NCBI RefSeq assembly: GCF_008041835.1
Contig: NZ_VRYE01000114.1
Location: forward strand, 1 to 37,779
From: Ectopseudomonas mendocina
Lineage (GTDB): Bacteria > Pseudomonadota > Gammaproteobacteria > Pseudomonadales > Pseudomonadaceae
DNA: 37,779 bases
Reading direction: 5' to 3'
Below the pieces are notes generated by a model. It was not told where the DNA came from. It searched no databases and saw nothing but the letters and a program-made list of their open reading frames with translations. Numbering within the stretch: position 1 is the first letter of the stretch; every line of letters starts with the position of its first letter. The position numbers and the translations under genes were made by a program. Shown in pieces: positions 23,485 through 32,327 of this stretch.

Positions 23485-25308
23485 ATGCTCTCGCTATTCC
23501 AACGAAAACTCCAACTACCAACGGACTCGCCCCCCTCCAGCGGAGACAAGGAAAAAGGACTGATGCGGCCGGAGCCGGTCGCGTCGCTGCTGTCCACAAC
23601 GCGCCGGCAGAAACTGCTGGAGCACATCTGGCAACGTACCTCGCTCTCACGCCAACATTTCGCCTCGCTCTACCTGGCTCCGCTGCAACGCTATGCCGCG
23701 CTGGTCCAGCAGTTTCCTGCTTCGGAAGCACATCACCATGCGTATCCAGGAGGGATGCTGGACCACGGCCTGGAAATCGTTGCGTATGCGCTCAAGTTGC
23801 GGCAGTCGTATCTCCTACCCAGTGGCACCACACCCGAGGACCAAGTAGTACAGGCAGAAGCCTGGACCGCCGCCATAGCCTACGCCGCGTTGCTGCATGA
23901 CATCGGCAAGATCGCCGTCGATCTGCACGTCGAACATGCCGACGGCAGCACTTGGCACCCCTGGCACGGCCCGCTGACCAGCCCCTACCGATTCCGCTAC
24001 CGGCCGGATCGCGAATACCGCCTACACAGCGCGGCCACGGGCTTGCTGTATCGACAGGTGCTCGATGGCGAGACTCTCGACTGGCTCAGCACCTTCCCTC
24101 CACTCTGGTCCGCACTGTTGTACGTCTTGGCTGGCCAGTACGAACACGCTGGTGTCCTCGGCGAACTGGTCATTCAGGACGACCGTGCTTCGGTCGCCCA
24201 AGCCCTGGGAGGCGATCCTTCACGAGCTATGGCGGCCCCTAAGCACGCGCTGCAGCGCAAGCTACTCGATGGCCTGCGCTATCTGCTAAAGGAGGAGCTG
24301 AAACTCAACCAGGCCCAGGCGTCGGACGGCTGGCTGACGCAGGATTCTCTGTGGTTGGTCAGCAAGACTGTTTCTGACAAGTTGCGCGCGCACTTGCTGG
24401 CACAGGGCATCGAAGGTATCCCCGCGAATAACACTGCCGTGTTCAACGTGCTGCAGGATCACGGCCTGCTCCAGCCCGCCACTAATGGCAAGGCAATCTG
24501 GCGAGCGACGGTCACGAGCGACGTGGGTTGGTCGCACACGCTCACACTGCTGCGATTGGCGCCGGCCCTGATCTGGGAGGGAGATGATCGGCCAGAGCCA
24601 TTCACGGGCACCGTCGAGATTGAGGTAGAGCGCAACGATGCGGCCACAGAATCATCCATCGATAGCGGTGAAACCTCACCCGTGGCGGCCGCCGCACCTG
24701 CGCCCTCTGCTGCACCCGCTGCCGATAGCGTCGACGCCCTGCTGGCATTGCTCGGCACCTCAGATACTGAACCGCCCCCGCAGAGGGCAGAGATTAAAGC
24801 ACCACCAGAAACGAGCACCAATGGCCCGCCAGCAACTTCCCAGGCGAACGATGCAATGCTGGCGCCTGCCGCTGCGCCTCTGTCCACCAAGAACAGCGGA
24901 AATACACGAGAGCAACCTTCCGGCGAACACTTCATGGCTTGGCTGCGAAATCATGTGCAGAGTCGCAAGCTCATCATCAATGACGCTAAGGCCCTGGTGC
25001 ACACCGTGGCTGATACGGCATTTTTGGTTAGCCCCGGTGTGTTTCAGCGCTACGCACAGGAGCACCCGCACACGGCCGCGCTCGCCAAGCAGGATCAGAC
25101 TCCAGGTTGGCAGGGGGTGCAAAAGCGCTTCGAAAAGCTGCAACTGCACCGCAAGCAGGTCAATGGTCTGAACATCTGGACCTGCGAGGTGACAGGACCA
25201 CGCAAGTCACGACGACTGCATGGTTACCTGCTGGCAGATCCGAGGCATCTGTTCGAGGAAGTGCCGCTCAACAACCCGTTCTTACAACTTGGCGTTGATC
25301 GCAGCTGA
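23485..25308 (+). CDS. traI: MobH-family relaxase (TraI_2 domain)
   Basis: A 607-residue relaxase of the kind found in ICEclc/PAPI-1-like elements. The TraI_2 domain fills residues 1-370, with HHHAYPGG at 83-90, MLDHG, and the HD-type motif LLHDIGK at 137-143. A Pro/Ala-rich linker (about 390-480) leads to the C-terminal DNA-binding-like TraI_2_C domain (about 520-607), with KALVHTVADTAFLVSPGVFQ. It would nick the element at oriT to start conjugative transfer. The ATG at 23485 matches the family start. No other transfer gene is in the window. The length is close to that of relatives, so it may be functional, but the surroundings are fragments. Confidence 0.92.
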   Translation: MLSLFQRKLQLPTDSPPSSGDKEKGLMRPEPVASLLSTTRRQKLLEHIWQRTSLSRQHFASLYLAPLQRYAALVQQFPASEAHHHAYPGGMLDHGLEIVAYALKLRQSYLLPSGTTPEDQVVQAEAWTAAIAYAALLHDIGKIAVDLHVEHADGSTWHPWHGPLTSPYRFRYRPDREYRLHSAATGLLYRQVLDGETLDWLSTFPPLWSALLYVLAGQYEHAGVLGELVIQDDRASVAQALGGDPSRAMAAPKHALQRKLLDGLRYLLKEELKLNQAQASDGWLTQDSLWLVSKTVSDKLRAHLLAQGIEGIPANNTAVFNVLQDHGLLQPATNGKAIWRATVTSDVGWSHTLTLLRLAPALIWEGDDRPEPFTGTVEIEVERNDAATESSIDSGETSPVAAAAPAPSAAPAADSVDALLALLGTSDTEPPPQRAEIKAPPETSTNGPPATSQANDAMLAPAAAPLSTKNSGNTREQPSGEHFMAWLRNHVQSRKLIINDAKALVHTVADTAFLVSPGVFQRYAQEHPHTAALAKQDQTPGWQGVQKRFEKLQLHRKQVNGLNIWTCEVTGPRKSRRLHGYLLADPRHLFEEVPLNNPFLQLGVDRS

Positions 25309-25428
25309 CCCGACTTGAGCAAGAAAAAGTCGCCGATGTGGTTTACGAAAGCGTCGAAGCCTCGCTCGTTGCAACCTACAACCAACTCTCCAGCAGCTAC
25401 TCGTCTGTCGCCTGCTTATTCGCCCGCC

Positions 25429-25463
25429 CCCGGAGGCCTAAGTGGCGCCTCCAGACCTCCGGG
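25429..25463 (-). terminator. Inverted repeat downstream of cusA
   Basis: CCCGGAGG and CCTCCGGG form a perfect 8-bp stem about 20 bases past the cusA stop. A competing inner stem (GGAGGC with GCCTCC) exists. There is no T-run, so termination is only possible. Confidence 0.35.
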
Positions 25464-25482
25464 TAAGCTGCGAATGAACGGC

Positions 25483-28400
25483 CTACCGAGAGGTCACAGC
25501 CAGACCACGCTGCTTGACCAGCATGTAGATCGCCGGAATGACCACAAGCGTCAGTACGGTGGAAGAAATCATCCCACCCACCATCGGCGCGGCAATGCGT
25601 CGCATCACCTCCGAGCCGGTACCGGTGCCCCACATGATCGGCAGCAGGCCGGCCATGATGGCCACTACCGTCATCATCTTCGGCCGTACTCGCTCGACTG
25701 CACCAGTTATGACTGCCTGGTAGAGATCAGCCACCGTTAACTGCTCGCCGGCTGCTTCCCGTTCGGCTCGGCGCTCGGCGAGCGCATGGTCAAGGTAGAT
25801 GAGCATGATCACACCGGTCTCGGCAGCCACGCCAGCCAGGGCGATGAAGCCCACCGCCACGGCCACCGAGAAGTTGTAGCCCAGCGCCCACATGAGCCAG
25901 ATACCACCCACCAGCGAGAACGGCACCGAGAGCATGACGATCAGCGTCTCGGTAAGCCGGCGGAAATTCAGGTACAGCAGCAGGAAGATCAACACCAGGG
26001 TCAGCGGCACGACGATTTTTAGCCTCTCCGCCGCCCGCTCCATGTATTCGAACTGGCCGCTCCAGGTCACGTAGTAACCGGGTGGAAAGGTCACCTGATC
26101 ATTGACCGCCTGCTGTGCCTCTCGCACATAGCTGCCGATGTCGCGGCCGCGAATATCGACATAGATATATGCTGAGAGCAGCGCGTTTTCGGTACGAATG
26201 CTGGGCGCGCCCTTGGAAACGCTGATATCGGTGAGCTGCCCGAGCGGAATTTGTGCGCCGCCCGGCGTGGGCACCAGCACCTCGGTGGCAATACGCTGCG
26301 GGTCGGAGCGCAGCTCCCGTGGGTAGCGAACGCTGACGCCGAATCGCTCGCGCCCTTCCACGGTCGTGGTCACAAGCTCGCCGCCCAACGCAGTGGCTAT
26401 GACCATCTGCACCTCCCCCACCGTCAGGCCGTAGCGGGCCAGGGCATCGTAGTCGGGGGCAATATCAAGATAGAAGCCACCCGTGATGCGCTCGGCAAAC
26501 GCGCTGGTTGTCCCGGGCACCGCCTGCACAACCGTCTCGATCTGGGTGGCCAGCCGCTCGATCCCGGCGAGGTCCATGCCAAACACCTTGATGCCAATGG
26601 GCGTTCGTATGCCGGTAGATAGCATGTCCAGGCGCCCCTGAATGGGCATGGTCCAGCTGTTGGCCACACCCGGAAACCGGAGCGCTTCATCCATCTCGGC
26701 GATGAGCTTATCCATCGTCATTCCCGGCCGCCAGTGCTCTTCCGGCTTGAGGTTGACCACCGTCTCGAACATTTCAATCGGTGCCGGGTCGGTGGCTGTG
26801 GCGGCGCGGCCCGCCTTGCCGAATACTGAGTCCACCTCGGGAAAGCCCTTGATGATCCGGTCCTGCACCTGCATGAGTTCCGCAGCCTTGGTGATGGACA
26901 TGCCCGGGAGCGAGGCCGGCATGTACAGCAGCGTGCCTTCGTTGAGGCGCGGCATGAATTCGCTGCCAAGCTGGCGCGCCGGCAGGATGCTCACGCCCAA
27001 AACCACGAGCGCCACCAGGATGGTTGTCACCTTCCATCGCAGCGCGATATGGATGATCGGGCGATAAATCCAGATCAGGAAACGGTTCACCGGGTTCTTG
27101 TGCTCGGGGATGATCCGCCCGCGCACGAACAACAGCATCAGCACCGGCACCAGCGTCACCGAGAGTAACGCCGCACCCGCCATGGCGAAGGTCTTGGTGA
27201 AGGCGAGCGGCGAGAACATCCGTCCTTCCTGGGACTCCAGCGTGAACACCGGTAGGAAGGAAACGGTAATGATCAGCAGCGAGAAGAACAGCGCCGGCCC
27301 CACCTCGCGGCAGGCTTCAATGATGACCTCTGCCCTCGGCTTGTCCGCTGGCGCCCGCTCCAGGTGCTTGTGCGCGTTCTCAATCATCACGATGGCCGCG
27401 TCCACCATTGCGCCGATAGCGATGGCGATGCCGCCCAGGCTCATGATGTTGGAATTGAGCCCCAGCCAGCGCATGAGGATGAAGGCGATCAGGATGCCCA
27501 CCGGCAGCATGAGGATGGCCACCAGCGCACTGCGTACATGTAGAAGAAACACAATGCACACCAGCGCGACGATGATCGACTCTTCCAGCAGCGTGACCTT
27601 GAGATTGTCCACGGCGCGCTGGATAAGATCCGAACGGTCGTATACCGGCTCGATCTCGACACCTTCCGGCAGGCCGGGACGAATCTCCTCTATCTTGGCC
27701 TTCAGGTTGTCGATCACGTTCATGGCATTTTCGCCGTAGCGGGCGACGGCGATGCCGCCGACCACCTCGCCCTCCCCGTTGAGCTCGACCACGCCGCGAC
27801 GCTCATCAGGGGCGAGCTCGACGCGCGCCACATCGCGCAGCAGAACCGGCACCCCGCCCGCGGCCTTGAGCACCAGTTTCTCGATGTCCGCTGCACCACG
27901 CAAATAGCCGCGACCGCGCACCATGTACTCGGTCTCGCTCATTTCCACGATGCGACCGCCCACGTCGGCATTGCTGGTGCGAATGACGTCGGAAATGCGG
28001 CTCAACGGGATGTCGTAGGCCTGCAGCTTCTGCGGATCGACGGTGACCTGGTACTGCTGGACGAAGCCGCCGATGCTGGCGATTTCGGACACACCCTCGG
28101 CCTTGGTGAGTTGATAGCGCACGAACCAGTCCTGCAGCGTGCGCAGCTCCGCAAGGGTATGCCGCGCACTGGTCAGCGCGTACTGGTAGACCCAGCCAAC
28201 GCCGGTGGCGTCCGGCCCCAGCGCCGGTGTCACTCCAGCTGGAAGGCTCTTGGAGGCGAAGTTCAAGTACTCAAGCACCCGCGAGCGCGCCCAGTAGATA
28301 TCGGTGCCGTCCTCGAAAATCACATAAACGAAGGAGGCGCCAAAGAACGAGAAGCCCCGTACCACCTTGGAATTGGGTACCGAGAGCAGTGCGGTGGTGA

Positions 28401-28605
28401 GCGGGTAGGTAACCTGATCCTCTACCACCTGCGGCGCTTGCCCTGGAAACTCGGTGTAGACAATCACCTGCACGTCGGACAGATCCGGCAACGCGTCCAG
28501 CGGGGTTTTCACCACGGCGTAGACGCCGGCGCCGATAATGATCAACGTGGCGAGCAACACCAGGAAGACGTTGCGAACCGACCATTCAATGATTCTGGAG
28601 AGCAT
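25483..28605 (-). CDS. cusA: CusA/SilA-type heavy-metal RND efflux pump
   Basis: A 1040-residue inner-membrane RND transporter with 12 membrane helices and two large periplasmic loops. The start DALPDLSDVQVIVYTEFPGQ and the segment LDMLSTGIRTPIGIKVFG mark the Cu/Ag (Cus/Sil) branch; a methionine in PIEMFETV aligns with a metal-pathway Met of E. coli CusA. It exports Cu(I)/Ag(I) with proton antiport, with CusB and CusC. The ATG at 28605 follows GGAGGG at 8 bases; a TTG at 28611 overlaps the cusB stop but is too close to that site. It is the third gene of the cusCBA operon. Confidence 0.94.
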   Translation of the reverse strand: MLSRIIEWSVRNVFLVLLATLIIIGAGVYAVVKTPLDALPDLSDVQVIVYTEFPGQAPQVVEDQVTYPLTTALLSVPNSKVVRGFSFFGASFVYVIFEDGTDIYWARSRVLEYLNFASKSLPAGVTPALGPDATGVGWVYQYALTSARHTLAELRTLQDWFVRYQLTKAEGVSEIASIGGFVQQYQVTVDPQKLQAYDIPLSRISDVIRTSNADVGGRIVEMSETEYMVRGRGYLRGAADIEKLVLKAAGGVPVLLRDVARVELAPDERRGVVELNGEGEVVGGIAVARYGENAMNVIDNLKAKIEEIRPGLPEGVEIEPVYDRSDLIQRAVDNLKVTLLEESIIVALVCIVFLLHVRSALVAILMLPVGILIAFILMRWLGLNSNIMSLGGIAIAIGAMVDAAIVMIENAHKHLERAPADKPRAEVIIEACREVGPALFFSLLIITVSFLPVFTLESQEGRMFSPLAFTKTFAMAGAALLSVTLVPVLMLLFVRGRIIPEHKNPVNRFLIWIYRPIIHIALRWKVTTILVALVVLGVSILPARQLGSEFMPRLNEGTLLYMPASLPGMSITKAAELMQVQDRIIKGFPEVDSVFGKAGRAATATDPAPIEMFETVVNLKPEEHWRPGMTMDKLIAEMDEALRFPGVANSWTMPIQGRLDMLSTGIRTPIGIKVFGMDLAGIERLATQIETVVQAVPGTTSAFAERITGGFYLDIAPDYDALARYGLTVGEVQMVIATALGGELVTTTVEGRERFGVSVRYPRELRSDPQRIATEVLVPTPGGAQIPLGQLTDISVSKGAPSIRTENALLSAYIYVDIRGRDIGSYVREAQQAVNDQVTFPPGYYVTWSGQFEYMERAAERLKIVVPLTLVLIFLLLYLNFRRLTETLIVMLSVPFSLVGGIWLMWALGYNFSVAVAVGFIALAGVAAETGVIMLIYLDHALAERRAEREAAGEQLTVADLYQAVITGAVERVRPKMMTVVAIMAGLLPIMWGTGTGSEVMRRIAAPMVGGMISSTVLTLVVIPAIYMLVKQRGLAVTSR

Positions 28606-28607
28606 GT

Positions 28608-30272
28608 TCAATGCCCTCCATGGGAATTGCTGTGGCTATCCGGCATGACGTGGCCGGAATGCGCGTCTGGCGTGGCGTGGTTTTCATGGTCATGCCCATC
28701 ACTTGGCGACGCATCAGCCTCGCTGCTTCCGTGACTGCCGACATGAGCGTCAGTGCTGCTCTCAATTGGGACGGTGTGGCCGGCGTGACTGGCATGAGCG
28801 GCATGAGCGCTGTGTGCGTCGGCATCGGTCGGGGTGGCGGCATGGCCAGGACTTTCGTGGCTCCCATGATCATGGGCATCGGCTGCCGCCGACTTCGGGC
28901 TCATGCCGCTCAGCGCTGCCTTGAGGTTGCTCTCGGCATCGATCAGGAAGTTGGCCCGCGTGACCACGGACTCTCCCTCGCCCAGCCCTTCAAGCACTTC
29001 AAGAAAGCCGTCTGCCCGTCTGCCGGTGAGCAGTTCGCGCGGCTCGAAGCGACCCTCACCCAGGGCGACCAGTGCGACCTGCCGAGTGCCGCTGTCGATC
29101 ACCGCCGAGTCGGGAACCGCGAGCACGGGTGTGCGCTCCCCAGCAGCCAGCTGGGCAGTGCCAAACATGGCCGGCTTGAGCAGGCCGTCGGGATTGGACA
29201 GCTCGATACGAACCTTTACAGTGCGGGTCTGCGGCGAGAGATCGGGGTAGATGAAGGTCACCTCGCCAGTGAAATGGCGGCCTGGATAGGCGCTGACCGT
29301 GAGCTGTACCGCTTGCCCCGGTTTTACCAACGCCAGGTCCTGCTCGAATACCTCAGCGATAAGCCAGACGGTATCGAGGTCCGCAATTCGGTAGAGAACG
29401 TCCCCGGCCTGGAAGCGCATGCCTTCCAACGCCGGTTTGTCCAGTACGACCCCATCCACCGGAGCGGTGATCGTCAAGGTACGGCTGGTTTTGCCGGTAC
29501 GGCGCAAGCGCTCAAGCTGTGCTTCGCCAATATCCCAGTTGCGTAGCCGCTGCATGGCAGATTCTGAGAGTGAGGCGACCCCCTGCCTGGCATTCGCACT
29601 GCCAGCCGCTAGGCGCTGTCGTCCAGCATTGGCGATCAAGAACTCCTGCTGCGCCGAGACCAACTCGGGGCTATAGACGTCCATCAACGGCTGGCCCTTA
29701 CGGACCGGCTCACCGGTGGTGTTCACATGGAGCTTCTCAATCCATCCGTCGAACTTCGGCGCCAGGGTGTACTGGCCACGCTCGTCCACCTGCACCGTAC
29801 CGACGGCACGCACCGTGCGCGTGAGCACGCGGCGCTCGACCGGCGAGGTCAACACACCCAGTAGCTGGATCTTCTCGGGACTGATGGTTACGGTACTTCC
29901 GGATTCCTCACCCTCGTAGACGGCGATGTAGTCCATGCCCATGGAGTCCTTCTTCGGCACTGGCGAGGTGTCCGGCAGGCCCATGGGATTACGGTAGTAG
30001 AGAACCTTGCGCTCGCCCCGCGCGCCAGCGGGCGCCTCGTTGGCATACACCGGGATGTAGTCCATCCCCATCGGGTCCTTCTTCGGCACCGGCGAGGTAT
30101 CGGCCAGGCCCATGGGATTGCGGTAGTAGAGAGCCTTGCGCTCCTGTGGCGCGCTGCTACCGACGTTCTCTGAGGAAGTTGGCTTTTGCGCCATCAGGTA
30201 ACCGCCTGCAAACCCGGCGATTGCGGTGGCGAGTGCAAATGCGCCGGCGCCCAGAATCATGCTGCGTTTCAT
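28608..30272 (-). CDS. cusB: CusB-type periplasmic adaptor with two heavy-metal-binding domains and a His-rich tail
   Basis: A 554-residue membrane fusion protein linking CusA and the outer-membrane channel. Residues 1-30 form a signal/anchor. Two near-identical heavy-metal-binding repeats follow (46-78 and 89-121), each with YYRNPMGL, PVPKKD and MGMDYI. The HlyD-type core is residues about 135-460. The last 90 residues (465-554) contain 19 histidines in Asp/Ser/Ala-rich sequence, unusual in CusB and likely to bind metal. Its start overlaps the cusC stop (30269-30272) and its end abuts cusA, so translation is coupled. Confidence 0.93.
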   Translation of the reverse strand: MKRSMILGAGAFALATAIAGFAGGYLMAQKPTSSENVGSSAPQERKALYYRNPMGLADTSPVPKKDPMGMDYIPVYANEAPAGARGERKVLYYRNPMGLPDTSPVPKKDSMGMDYIAVYEGEESGSTVTISPEKIQLLGVLTSPVERRVLTRTVRAVGTVQVDERGQYTLAPKFDGWIEKLHVNTTGEPVRKGQPLMDVYSPELVSAQQEFLIANAGRQRLAAGSANARQGVASLSESAMQRLRNWDIGEAQLERLRRTGKTSRTLTITAPVDGVVLDKPALEGMRFQAGDVLYRIADLDTVWLIAEVFEQDLALVKPGQAVQLTVSAYPGRHFTGEVTFIYPDLSPQTRTVKVRIELSNPDGLLKPAMFGTAQLAAGERTPVLAVPDSAVIDSGTRQVALVALGEGRFEPRELLTGRRADGFLEVLEGLGEGESVVTRANFLIDAESNLKAALSGMSPKSAAADAHDHGSHESPGHAATPTDADAHSAHAAHASHAGHTVPIESSTDAHVGSHGSSEADASPSDGHDHENHATPDAHSGHVMPDSHSNSHGGH

Positions 30273-31552
30273 AGCTCTGCTCCGATAAGACGCTCCAGTT
30301 CCACCACCCGTACGCGCTGCTCCAGTTCATACGAAAGGAGCGACAGCCGCAGTTGACGGATCTGTCGCTGGGCATCGAGCAAGGTGGCGAAATCGACGTT
30401 GCCGGTCTGATAGCTGGCAAGCGCTGACTGATAGGTGAGTTCCGCCTGCGGCAAGAGTGTTCTTGCGGTCAGCGCGTGCTGTCGAAAGGCTGTTTCCAAC
30501 GCCGACCAGGCTTCACCGACGCTACCGGCGAGGCGGCTGTTGACCGCTTCGCGCCGGGCTTCTGCGGCGTAGCGCATGGAGACGGCCTCGCGCTGTTCGG
30601 CGCTGCGGCGCTTGCCCCACAGGGGAATGTTCATCTCCAGCATCAATTCGAATTCTTCGGCGCGGTTACCCATCTGCACGACGGCGGTGCCGACGGTGAC
30701 ATCCGGAATCCAGTTTCGGCTCGCGAGCTCCTCGGCGCGTCGGGCTTCTTGTATCCGTGCATTGAGCTCGGCCACTTGAGGGTTGCCGCCAAGGATTCGC
30801 GCCTGCAGCTCCGCCAGGGTAGGCACCGCTGCAGGCAGCGCGGACCAGCCGGCAGGCGTCGCCAGCGGCGCGTTCGCCGGGCGCGCCAGAATACCGTTGA
30901 GCCGCGCCGCAGTACTGCGCCGGTCACGCTCCAGCGTTAGCAACTCGCTCTGCAGGCTGCTGTGCTCGGTCTGCGCCTTGATCACGTCTTGCTGCGGTGC
31001 AAGCCCGACCCGGTAGCGCGCCTGGGCGATGCTCTCAAGCTCATCCACCAGGCTCCGCAACTCCTCGGTCACCTGGGTGGCGGCATGGGCGTACTGGTAT
31101 TCGTTGAAGGCCAGCTTGACCAGACTCCTGAGCTCGACCCGGCTCAGGCGCTCGCGCGCCACCGCCTGCTCTGCACCCGCCTCGGCGATCTCGCGGGCAA
31201 GCCCTCGCTTGCCGCCCAGCGGAAAGGTCTGACGGAACGCGTAGCGCGTACTGCCGACGCCGCTCGGCGAGAGGCTCGGGTCGTCACGGGCGATACCCAT
31301 TTCCTCGAACGTGAGCATCGGATCAGGAAGCGAGCCGGCCACATCGGGCCGCTCCCAGGCAGCCTGACGCTCATGCCCTGCAGCCCGCAGCTCAGGACTC
31401 TGGCGCTCAAGCAGATCGAGCAACGGAGGCAAGGTGGCCCCCAGCTCGGCGGACTCTGCTGCCTGAACAGCGCTGCTCAGAACAAGGCCCAGAGCGACAG
31501 TAGCCAGCAGCACGCGCTGGCTGCGAGGCAACGGTTGAACGATCCGTGTCAT
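30269..31552 (-). CDS. cusC: CusC/CzcC-type outer-membrane efflux channel (TolC family)
   Basis: A 427-residue outer-membrane factor. Residues 1-34 are a signal peptide ending around SSAVQAAES. The two OEP domains follow; the repeat-like segments NPQVAELNARIQEARRAE and ARYRVGLAPQQDVIKAQTE are typical. It completes the CusCBA tripartite pump. The ATG at 31552 follows GGGGAAA; 14 extra in-frame codons upstream lack a ribosome-binding site. It is the first gene of the operon, with a 775-base region before the divergent copA. The CusC name is by context; CzcC-type relatives look similar. Confidence 0.9.
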   Translation of the reverse strand: MTRIVQPLPRSQRVLLATVALGLVLSSAVQAAESAELGATLPPLLDLLERQSPELRAAGHERQAAWERPDVAGSLPDPMLTFEEMGIARDDPSLSPSGVGSTRYAFRQTFPLGGKRGLAREIAEAGAEQAVARERLSRVELRSLVKLAFNEYQYAHAATQVTEELRSLVDELESIAQARYRVGLAPQQDVIKAQTEHSSLQSELLTLERDRRSTAARLNGILARPANAPLATPAGWSALPAAVPTLAELQARILGGNPQVAELNARIQEARRAEELASRNWIPDVTVGTAVVQMGNRAEEFELMLEMNIPLWGKRRSAEQREAVSMRYAAEARREAVNSRLAGSVGEAWSALETAFRQHALTARTLLPQAELTYQSALASYQTGNVDFATLLDAQRQIRQLRLSLLSYELEQRVRVVELERLIGAEL

Positions 31553-32327
31553 GATTTCCCCTTCCCGCCAAAACGGCCCCTTTGATTGCCACAAAAACTT
31601 GAGTCTTCATGGGTTTTGGTTGTGGTCATCACATCGCCCCCATCACGGAGAGCGGAAACGGCCACGCCAACCAGGCACGACACTTGCCCAAGACATTCAT
31701 CAGATCTAGCTCCGTAGCACGCGGAGTCGGCACAAGAAAAAGCATGGGCTCGTTAATGATCCGAGCCTCAAATTAAGAAGCGATCTTTATTGCCTGGCTT
31801 TATTGCAGATCAGACCTTTCGGACAAATGACCTGAACATTACATTAATGTCAGCCTATAGCCTTAGGGTTCCCATAGACATCACAGTCCGCATAGCGTTT
31901 TTACGCTACCGACTAACCGCTTCTCGGTTTATAGAGGCGCTCGATGTGGTAAATCGACACACACGCCCTGGCTGATGCGTTCGCTCGAACTTCGTCAATA
32001 AAACTTCGCTCATCGCCGCGCTGTCCTGGCAGTCAACAATACAGCTCATGCTGCAGCCGATCCCATGAGCAGCAAGCAGTAAAAAATAACCAAAATGTAA
32101 TTTTCAGGAAAGGCTCCAGTAAGGACATTGATTCGATTATTACAACTTAGTAAGTTAACTAATTATTTATATAGGGCCATATGCTGGCGGCATGCACGGA
32201 TACCCGAGAGCGAAAACCCGCCACAGGCTTACAGAAATGTAATGCTTGGGTCAGGCCAATGTCAGCCGTTCGCGGGTACTCTATATAAAATATCTCCGAG
32301 TGCGCGCAGGGTTTAACAGGAGCGGTA
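31553..32327. other. Divergent control region between cusCBA and copA
   Basis: About 775 bases, AT-richer than the genes on either side, without a credible gene. It must contain promoters for both operons. A CusR-like box lies at 31838-31852. A TATAAAAT stretch near 32284 could be a -10 for copA. The copA ribosome-binding site AGGAG is at 32318. No sensor kinase or response-regulator gene is in the window. Confidence 0.5.
31838..31852 (-). promoter_or_regulatory. Candidate CusR/CopR-type copper box
   Basis: On the minus strand it reads TGACA-TTAA-TGTAAT. E. coli CusR/PcoR boxes have TGACA and TGTCA separated by four bases, so one half matches fully and the other has one change. It lies 286 bases before cusC. 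Further TGTAAT words occur at 32097 and 32238. Suggestive only. Confidence 0.35.

Noticed and set aside
22881..23900. 339-codon plus-strand frame spanning the MetR remnant and relaxase start
   Set aside because: Antisense to MetR in the first half and out of frame with TraI in the second; low-complexity composition.
31790..31975. 61-codon plus-strand frame in the cusC-copA spacer
   Set aside because: No ribosome-binding site or motif; it crosses the likely control region of two divergent operons.
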